Positions 18,194 to 23,682 of a stretch of 23,682 nt of DNA are shown here, piece by piece. Origin of the DNA: a virus. The stretch lies in IMG/VR virus record IMGVR_UViG_3300044733_003528, positions 1 through 23,682 of that record. One strand, written 5' to 3'. The notes beneath the pieces were generated by a model, which searched no databases, was not told the DNA's origin, and was given only the letters and a program-made list of their open reading frames with translations. Within the stretch, counting starts at the first letter, position 1. Each line of letters begins with the position of its first letter. Made by a program: the position numbers and the translations under genes.

Positions 18194-20638
18194 ATGCAGG
18201 ATTTCTCTGCTCAACCCTTAAAGTCGTTTCAGCTTGACCCTAAGCTAACTATCAAAGATAAGTCAGACTGGGAATACGGAAAACGACTCGCTATATATAT
18301 CGATTCTACTATAAGGGGTGGAATATCAAGTTATTTCTTTGTTCGCAATGCTCGTTGGAGAACTAATCGCGGTTACGCTAATGGTCGTATTCCGATGAGC
18401 AAGTTTCAAGACTTGCTTGAGTTCAATGGTAAGGTCAACTATCTTAATATCAACTGGCAATCAATTAACATTGTTAATCGTATTATCTCCGGCTTGGTAG
18501 GTAGATGGATGGCTCGTAGCGAAAAAATACAAGTAACTGCCACCGATAGTATTTCTAATAAGCAAAAGAAAGAAGAGTACGAACAACTAGAGTTCATCCT
18601 TGAGAATAGAGCGATGCTGGAACGCCTGCAAGAAGAGTCGGGTGTTCCGCTCTTGCCACAAGGAGAAGAACTTCCCGAAGACAAAGAAGAACTCAAGCTT
18701 TGGCAATCTCAATTCCAGCGCTTGCCAGAAGAGATTGGTTACGAGCTTGCCTGTAATGATGTATTAGCTGCTAATGGCTGGTTTGATACATTAAAGGAAA
18801 AGATGCTGCACGACAGCGCTGAAACAGGTTTTGTTGGTACCTATACATGGATGGATGACCAAGGTGTTATTCACGTTGAGTGGCTGAAGCCTGAAAATTG
18901 TTTTTATTCCTACTCTTCCTATCCAGATTTTAGAGATACGACGTGGCGCGGTGTAATTCGCACCTATAAAATTAGCGAACTCAGAAGAAAGTATGGCGTT
19001 GAGTTTGGTGGAAAGATTAGCGAAGAAGAGTTATGGAAGATGGCTCAGTTTTCTAAGGAGTTCCAATTATACGACAATATCACTTGGCTTACCGAGTGGA
19101 ATGTAACCTTCCTTCGCCCTTATGACGAGTGGAACATTGACGTAATTGAGTTTGAGCTAAAGACGGTTGATAGCGATGACTACACCGTTGTTACAACAAA
19201 GAAAAATAAGTCTACAATCGTTAAGAAAGGTAGACCCGATAAAACGGCTGAAAACGAAAAGCTTTTGTCGGATACAAAATGGAATATATACCGCGGGGTG
19301 TATTGCAGACCTACTAATACCGTTCTTGAGTGGGGCCTAAAGAAAAATATGATACGCCCGCAGGATCCGAAGGAAATTGGAAATGCCGAGTTCTCGTACA
19401 GCTTTTATATGGTGCAGAACTACGACATGACTTCCCTCGCCATCCCGGAAAAAATTCAAGAGCCAGTAGACCAGATGATTATTGCTCGTCTTCGCATGCA
19501 GCAATTAGTGGCAAAAATGAGACCTACTGGTTCGGCTGTAAACTGGGACGCCTTACAAAATATTGACTTTGGATTAGGAGACCAGAATAAAGGTATTGAC
19601 GTTAAAAAACTTTACGACCAAACAGGTGATATTTACTATCGCGGTCGTGATGCGGAGGGAAATCCTATCCCTGTGCCTATTCAGGAGTTAAGCAATTCAG
19701 GGTTCTTGGCCCAATTACAAGGTCTTATCTTATTATATGATAAGCACTACCAGATTTTGAAGGATGAGTTGGGGGAAGACCCGAACCTCATAGCCGCCGC
19801 TATTCAGCCCCGTGTTGCTGTTTCAAATATCAATACCGCTGAGCAGGTGGCCCAAAATGCTACCGATTACTTTTATTGGGCGTACACTAATTGTATGGCC
19901 GATACCGCGAAGAAAGTAGCATCGCTTCTTAAGACTTCTGTAATGTACGGGGCTAATGTGTATCGTGATATTGTTAAGAGCAATAGCGACGAAATCGCTG
20001 CCCGTATCTTTAATGCGAGAATACAAATGCTGCCCGATCAGTATGAGCTGGCCCGTTTTGAGGCTATGCTTAATCAGGCACTCGCATCTTCCCCCGACCT
20101 AGTACTATTCCTTGACCCCTTCCAAATAATGCGTGTAGCCAAGGAAGATGTGAAATTAGCAGAGGCCTTGTTTAGAAGAGCGCAAAAGAAGATGATTATT
20201 TACAATCAGACAAGAGCCGCAGAAAATCAACAAGCTACTATTCAAGGGCAAATCCAAGCCGCTCAAATAGCAGAGCAAGAAAAGAGGGCTACAAAGGAGC
20301 AGGAAGGCCTTATGGACATGAAACGTGCCGAGATGGCCGCCAATGCCCAAAATAAAACCGCTGTTCTTCAAATGGCGACCCAAGCCTACCTGAAGCACAT
20401 GGAAACTGGCCAGCCAATTCCTCCAGAAATTTTGCCGCTAATCCAAGCCGTAATGGAGAATGTAGCTTTATCCTCTGTCATATCTTCCCAAGAGAAACAA
20501 GAAGAAGTTCTTGCTAAAATGCAAATGGCAGCGGCAATGCAGCAACAACAGGGTGCGGGGGAAATGATGCCAGAAGGTGAAATGCCCGCCGAAGAGCAAA
20601 TGATGCAAGAACAACAACCACAACTTCCCCAACAATAA
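18194..20638 (+). CDS. Portal protein
   Basis: An 814-residue protein placed directly after the terminase. The central part has features of large P22-like portals: WQSINIVNRIISGLVGRWMA (residues about 91-110), a segment with KPENCFYSYSSYPDF, and VDQMIIARLRMQQLVAKMRP and PNLIAAAIQPRVAVSNINTA further on. The last 150 residues are helical and rich in Gln, Met, Glu and Ala, ending in a low-complexity tail (QQQQGAGEMMPEGEM), like the barrel and crown of such portals. It forms the twelve-subunit ring at one vertex for DNA entry. Call based on size, position and pattern; no single diagnostic motif exists. Confidence 0.78.
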   Translation: MQDFSAQPLKSFQLDPKLTIKDKSDWEYGKRLAIYIDSTIRGGISSYFFVRNARWRTNRGYANGRIPMSKFQDLLEFNGKVNYLNINWQSINIVNRIISGLVGRWMARSEKIQVTATDSISNKQKKEEYEQLEFILENRAMLERLQEESGVPLLPQGEELPEDKEELKLWQSQFQRLPEEIGYELACNDVLAANGWFDTLKEKMLHDSAETGFVGTYTWMDDQGVIHVEWLKPENCFYSYSSYPDFRDTTWRGVIRTYKISELRRKYGVEFGGKISEEELWKMAQFSKEFQLYDNITWLTEWNVTFLRPYDEWNIDVIEFELKTVDSDDYTVVTTKKNKSTIVKKGRPDKTAENEKLLSDTKWNIYRGVYCRPTNTVLEWGLKKNMIRPQDPKEIGNAEFSYSFYMVQNYDMTSLAIPEKIQEPVDQMIIARLRMQQLVAKMRPTGSAVNWDALQNIDFGLGDQNKGIDVKKLYDQTGDIYYRGRDAEGNPIPVPIQELSNSGFLAQLQGLILLYDKHYQILKDELGEDPNLIAAAIQPRVAVSNINTAEQVAQNATDYFYWAYTNCMADTAKKVASLLKTSVMYGANVYRDIVKSNSDEIAARIFNARIQMLPDQYELARFEAMLNQALASSPDLVLFLDPFQIMRVAKEDVKLAEALFRRAQKKMIIYNQTRAAENQQATIQGQIQAAQIAEQEKRATKEQEGLMDMKRAEMAANAQNKTAVLQMATQAYLKHMETGQPIPPEILPLIQAVMENVALSSVISSQEKQEEVLAKMQMAAAMQQQQGAGEMMPEGEMPAEEQMMQEQQPQLPQQ

Positions 20639-20648
20639 AAAATAAAAT

Positions 20649-20918
20649 ATGTCAGTAACAGTAACAAATAGAAAAGCGTCTCAAGCCCTTAGAGGTCAAA
20701 GCGTCAAAGTAACACTTAACGCAGCACAATCCGCCAATCTATCTTCATTTCAGGTAGGTATGCGTTGCCAAGCCGGATCGTTTGTAACCCTTGGCTACAT
20801 TGGAAGCGTTGATTACTTTGGAAACTCTTTTAAGGTTATACCCGCTCAGCCCAATAAAGAATTTGGAGCCAACGGATATTTAAGCGCTCTTGAAACAATA
20901 ACAGTAGTAACATCATAA
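20649..20918 (+). CDS. Small structural candidate, 89 aa
   Basis: An 89-residue beta-rich protein (MSVTVTNRKASQALRGQSVK, AQSANLSSFQVGMRCQAGSF, EFGANGYLSALETITVVTS). Neutral, rich in Ser, Ala, Val and Thr, without a signal peptide. Such proteins after a portal gene are often head decoration or completion proteins. It follows the portal stop by 10 bases and shares its opening MSV with the next gene. No family recognised. Confidence 0.55.
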   Translation: MSVTVTNRKASQALRGQSVKVTLNAAQSANLSSFQVGMRCQAGSFVTLGYIGSVDYFGNSFKVIPAQPNKEFGANGYLSALETITVVTS

Positions 20919-20928
20919 AAATAAAAAT

Positions 20929-21306
20929 ATGTCAGTACAAGTAATAATTGATGCCACAGAAGAGTATACCTCTGGAACCGAGTCAGGGACACCCTTTCTC
21001 GTTAAATTAGACACAGGGGGCTTTGATTATGCGGTTGTCCAGTTTGTCGGAATAGGCGGAGAGGTAGCCTTTAAGCATACCAACGACTCAGGAGCTATCA
21101 ACGGCGTTTCAGACGGTAGTGCGGTATCCTCGGCTAACGCATTAGCCCTACAAGGGGTTAACTTGGCTTCAGGCGCAACAGCAACCTCAACATTGACGGC
21201 TTCAATCTTCCGTTTTCAATCATACGCAAGATTTTTGTGGATTGACGGAACGGCTACAAGCGCCACCTTGGATAAGCTCATTGTAAGACTTTACAAAATT
21301 TGCTAA
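20929..21306 (+). CDS. Possible capsid decoration protein, 125 aa
   Basis: A 125-residue protein with a beta-sandwich-like composition: MSVQVIIDATEEYTSGTESG, FDYAVVQFVGIGGEVAFKHT, GVNLASGATATSTLTASIFR and LWIDGTATSATLDKLIVRLY. High Ser/Thr/Gly/Ala and a hydrophobic end typical of virion surface domains. Gap to the previous gene is 10 bases. I infer a structural role from composition and position only. Confidence 0.55.
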   Translation: MSVQVIIDATEEYTSGTESGTPFLVKLDTGGFDYAVVQFVGIGGEVAFKHTNDSGAINGVSDGSAVSSANALALQGVNLASGATATSTLTASIFRFQSYARFLWIDGTATSATLDKLIVRLYKIC

Positions 21307-21308
21307 AG

Positions 21309-21512
21309 ATGAAAAAGGTAAAACTCAAAGTAAAAAAGAAAGGCCAAAAGCCTATTGAGTTCAAGGCAGGTGCGCTTCGCGCTCAACTTGGGGCCAAGAA
21401 GGGTGAGCCTATCCCTGCCTCTAAGATGAAGGCAGCCGAAAGCGGTGAGCTTGGAGAACTTGCTAAGAAGCGTGCCTTATTTAAGAAAAACGTATTAACT
21501 GGTAAGAAATGA
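21309..21512 (+). CDS. Small basic protein, 67 aa
   Basis: I start at the ATG at 21309, not the TTG at 21300. MKKVKLKVKKKGQKPIEFKA leads to GALRAQLGAKKGEPIPASKM and ESGELGELAKKRALFKKNVL. Strongly basic, with a glycine-lysine turn and helix. This G-A-L-R-x-Q-L-G, K-G-x-x-I-P-x-x-x-M pattern recurs in short phage head-region proteins. Its stop overlaps the next start (ATGA). Function unknown; DNA contact in the head is possible. Confidence 0.62.
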   Translation: MKKVKLKVKKKGQKPIEFKAGALRAQLGAKKGEPIPASKMKAAESGELGELAKKRALFKKNVLTGKK

Positions 21513-21664
21513 AAGAGATGATTAAAAGAGCGGACGGAAGTTACTCTCAAAGAGGACTTTGGGATAATATCCGCGCTAATGTTGGTAGCGGTAAAGCGCC
21601 GACCAAGGAAATGCTAAAGCAAGAAAAGAAAATAAAATTGCGAACCAAAAAAAAGAAATCATAA
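21509..21664 (+). CDS. 51-residue phage protein with RADGSYSQRGLWDNIRAN motif
   Basis: The product includes KRADGSYSQRGLWDNIRANV, then GSGKAPTKEMLKQEKKIKL, followed by a lysine-rich tail. The R-x-D-G-S-Y-S-Q-R-G-L-W-D-N-I-R-x-N-x-G-S-G-K-x-P-T-x-x-M-L motif is one I recognise from many short uncharacterised phage proteins, so strong constraint is likely. Start and stop both overlap neighbours (ATGA and TAATG). Virion role is probable but unknown. Confidence 0.72.
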   Translation: MKEMIKRADGSYSQRGLWDNIRANVGSGKAPTKEMLKQEKKIKLRTKKKKS

Positions 21665-22029
21665 TGCAAAATCAAAAGCCAGACCCAAAGAAGCAGCCGG
21701 ACCCAAAGAAACAACCCAGTAAGGTTGTTATGCGTGTTAAATGGGAACACGATGTAAAGAACCCGGAAAATGCTGAATTTGTCAAAGAGGTTGCAGACGA
21801 TCTTGGTAAAGGAACGAGGAACATAACACAAGACGAGTTCAATAGAAGATATGAAATCAAAAAGACCAACGAGTATTACGATTATGATGTTCAGGTTCCT
21901 AAAAAAATCAATATCAAGCTAAGAAGCCCCGTTGATATAAAATTCAAAAATCCGTTTAAGTCTAATGCAGGACCTAATACGGTAGAGAGAACTAAAAAAG
22001 AAGTTAAAGAAGCTAAAAAAGGAATGTAA
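21664..22029 (+). CDS. Hypothetical protein with an N-terminal PDPKKQ repeat, 121 aa
   Basis: A 121-residue basic protein. The first 18 residues contain two tandem PDPKKQP units. The middle (VVMRVKWEHDVKNPENAEFV, then KEVADDLGKGTRNI) looks like a small folded domain, and the end is lysine-rich (RTKKEVKEAKKGM). Start overlaps the previous stop (TAATG), and two bases separate it from the next gene. No family recognised. Confidence 0.58.
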   Translation: MQNQKPDPKKQPDPKKQPSKVVMRVKWEHDVKNPENAEFVKEVADDLGKGTRNITQDEFNRRYEIKKTNEYYDYDVQVPKKINIKLRSPVDIKFKNPFKSNAGPNTVERTKKEVKEAKKGM

Positions 22030-22031
22030 TT

Positions 22032-22463
22032 ATGGCAATAACAGCTAAAATCAGAATGTCAGGGGAAGAGGTGAAAGCCAAGACTTCCCTCACACCCGAA
22101 GAAATCCGCGATAGATTATTCTATTTTCACGATGCCGCACACGAATTTCATCAGCAAACTAAAGGCGGATGGGAACACGACGCGCTTGGTAAGTTATACG
22201 AGGGTCTAGAAGACTTCTCTGATGATATTCCAGAAAAGATGATGGGCTATATGGACGGCAAAAGACTTGGAGCCCTAGTTCGCATCCCTACTCCAAAATA
22301 TGGAGGACACGAGTCTTCTGTAAAGCTGGTTAAAGAGTTATTAGACTTCTCTTACGACTTATATGAATTTGCGTGCGAGAAAAAATTGCTTGACGTGGAA
22401 AATAGATCTCAAGAACTTTCTGGTCTTGCCGCAAAGACTATTTACCGCTTAACGCTTAGCTAA
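22032..22463 (+). CDS. Dps/ferritin-like protein (DUF5856-like)
   Basis: A 143-residue helical protein. FYFHDAAHEFHQQTKGGWEH (30-49) and DALGKLYEGLEDFSDDIPEK (50-69) followed by MMGY recall the Dps helix pair. His49, Asp64 and Glu68 have the same spacing as Dps ferroxidase residues H63, D78 and E82 of E. coli; H37 or H40 may supply the partner of H51. The counterpart of D67 is G53, so iron oxidation may be lost. Dps proteins bind and protect DNA or store iron. Here it lies among head genes, so it might be a virion component or protect DNA in the cell. Fold moderately sure; activity uncertain. Confidence 0.65.
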   Translation: MAITAKIRMSGEEVKAKTSLTPEEIRDRLFYFHDAAHEFHQQTKGGWEHDALGKLYEGLEDFSDDIPEKMMGYMDGKRLGALVRIPTPKYGGHESSVKLVKELLDFSYDLYEFACEKKLLDVENRSQELSGLAAKTIYRLTLS

Positions 22464-22483
22464 TTATTAACCAAATAGACTTT

Positions 22484-23682
22484 ATGTCAGAAAACAACAA
22501 CAACCAAGAACAGGTACAAGAAAACGTACAAAATGCTGCACAAGAAAATGTACAGCAACAGTCCTTTAATCCATTTTCGGATAACGCTTGGAGCGCTACG
22601 CCGGATTTTACAAACAATCAAGCTCCCGAAACCACATCTTCCCCCGACACTCAAGAAGAATACGAGGAAGAGATAGTAGACGCGGACGAGTGGTTAAAAG
22701 GACAATTTGGATGGGATAATGCCGATGCCGCGAGGGAAGAGATAGAGCAACTTCGTCAACTTCGCGATACCGCATCTTCCCCCGCAGAAATAGAATTTGC
22801 CAACGAACAAAGCGCAAAGTTCTTTAAGCTAATGCAAGAAGGTAAAGAAGACGACCTTTACAGCTTCTTAGAGAACAAAAAGAAATTCGATCGCCTTACC
22901 AGTATATCTGAGTTAGACACGCGGTCTGCTGCTGAGATTATCAAACTCAATATGCAGCAAAAGTACAAGGACTTAACTCCTAACGAAATTGAGTATAAGT
23001 TCAATAAGCAATTTTCTGTTCCCCAAAGACCCGCTCAAGGCGACTTGGAGACAGATGAAGAATATCAAGAAAAACTCTCTAATTGGGAGGCAAGAGTAAA
23101 GGACGTTGAAACAGAAATGTTCATCGAGGCTAAACTTGCCAAGCCCGAATTAGAGAAATTCAAAAACGAGCTAGTTCTCCCTGACGTACAATTTGAAACG
23201 GGACAACAAGGCTATGAGCCAACCCAAGAGGAATTGGATGCTCAATCGGCCCTGATGAACCAATTCAAGGAGTCAGCGATTGCTGCACTTTCTTCCTTTG
23301 ATGGCTTTAGCGTATCGGTAAAAGACGAGGAAGTTGAAATACCGCTATCTTATGCCGTATCAGATGAAGAGAAAATTGCAGTTGCTTCGCAAATTGAACA
23401 ATTTGCCGACGCTAATTTTGACGCCAATGTTGTGCTGGCAGAAAGATGGTTGAAAGATGACGGGAATGGAGGGTATAAATTAAATACCAATCAAATTATC
23501 CGCGACTTAACGCTCCTGCAGAGCGAAGGAAAAGTGAATCAGAAGTTTGTGAACGATGCGGCCTCAAAAAGGCTTGCGGAGTACATTAAAAAGACGAGTA
23601 ACGTAAGCGTGACTTCCCAGACAGCCCAATCAACTTTCTCAGGCAATAACAAATCAGACTTAGACCGACAAATTGAGTACAT
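22484..23682 (+). CDS. Acidic coiled-coil protein, possible capsid scaffold (incomplete)
   Basis: Opens at the ATG at 22484 and runs past the window end for at least 399 codons without a stop. The start is low in complexity (MSENNNNQEQVQENVQNAAQ). The rest is acidic and helical, with EYEEEIVDADEWLKGQFGW, EIIKLNMQQKYKDLTPNEIE and DLETDEEYQEKLSNWEARVK. No enzyme motif. An acidic, helical, Gln/Glu-rich protein after the portal and before the expected major capsid protein fits a scaffolding protein. The C-terminus, where a scaffold would bind the capsid protein, lies outside the window. Confidence 0.6.
   Translation, partial: MSENNNNQEQVQENVQNAAQENVQQQSFNPFSDNAWSATPDFTNNQAPETTSSPDTQEEYEEEIVDADEWLKGQFGWDNADAAREEIEQLRQLRDTASSPAEIEFANEQSAKFFKLMQEGKEDDLYSFLENKKKFDRLTSISELDTRSAAEIIKLNMQQKYKDLTPNEIEYKFNKQFSVPQRPAQGDLETDEEYQEKLSNWEARVKDVETEMFIEAKLAKPELEKFKNELVLPDVQFETGQQGYEPTQEELDAQSALMNQFKESAIAALSSFDGFSVSVKDEEVEIPLSYAVSDEEKIAVASQIEQFADANFDANVVLAERWLKDDGNGGYKLNTNQIIRDLTLLQSEGKVNQKFVNDAASKRLAEYIKKTSNVSVTSQTAQSTFSGNNKSDLDRQIEY

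Larger units (their letters stand above)
1332..23619. repeat. Dispersed over-represented word GGGGAAGW
   Basis: Reading both strands by eye I count about 53 GGGAAG words. About 27 are followed by T, 22 by A, and only about 4 by G or C; about 27 have a fourth G in front (GGGGAAGW). Chance would give about 8 GGGAAG and about 1 GGGGAAGW at roughly 42% G+C. Plus-strand GGGGAAGT starts: 1332, 1791, 2283, 2692, 7172, 9245. Minus-strand copies (ACTTCCCC): 3587, 4211, 7704, 12767, 13386, 15472, 16102, 20623. GGGGAAGA copies include 3468, 5838, 10689, 10867, 19772, 22062 and, inverted, 3372, 3757, 9564, 11982, 20097, 22637, 22775. They fall in several reading frames and in non-coding DNA. Function unknown. 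Confidence 0.7.

Overview
This window reads as part of the genome of a tailed double-stranded DNA phage (or prophage) of a Bacteroidetes host. The phage assignment rests on a large terminase, a portal protein, a RusA-type resolvase, an exonuclease plus annealing protein, an SSB ending in DLPF and a primase-helicase. The Bacteroidetes assignment rests on three things: promoter-like TAnnTTTG boxes, several with a TTG/TTTG about 19-20 bp upstream; almost no Shine-Dalgarno sequences, with A-rich leaders before start codons instead; and several small genes of types I associate with Bacteroidetes phages. No integrase, lysis gene, tRNA, CRISPR array or insertion sequence was seen.

Layout. Positions 91-2161 (minus strand) hold a recombination block: RusA, a PD-(D/E)XK exonuclease and a Rad52-like annealing protein. 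Positions 2162-2741 are non-coding and structured, with two G4-type motifs, iteron-like repeats, strong hairpins and a promoter at each edge; this is my best candidate for a replication origin. Two tiny plus-strand genes follow, an HTH protein and a lipoprotein. Positions 3131-6817 (minus) are replication genes: SSB, small proteins, primase-helicase and a DUF4373 protein. Positions 6818-7009 are a gap with a three-way-junction RNA-like fold. Positions 7010-9700 (minus) are a tightly overlapping cassette resembling split ADP-heptose synthesis: a sugar kinase, a HAD-like protein, a cupin and an adenylyltransferase, preceded by a ribbon-helix-helix-like protein, a one-helix membrane peptide and an HNH protein.

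Positions 9700-9834 are a divergent promoter region. To its right are a LuxR-type HTH gene and a small helical gene, a convergent terminator, and one isolated minus-strand gene (10274-10534). From 10600 to the end all genes are on the plus strand: a GT9-like protein, a DUF1599/Nmad1 protein, a DUF5672-GT9 fusion, a SAM methyltransferase, a run of small basic proteins, terminase, portal, small structural candidates, a Dps-like protein, and an incomplete acidic protein that may be the scaffold.

Two things stand out. First, the G-rich word GGGGAAGW is scattered through the window on both strands, in coding and non-coding DNA, far more often than base composition predicts; it behaves like a Chi-type or other genome-shaping signal. 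Second, the heptose-type cassette, the two glycosyltransferase genes, the Nmad1 protein and the methyltransferase may form one sugar-modification pathway acting on host surface glycan, virion or phage DNA.
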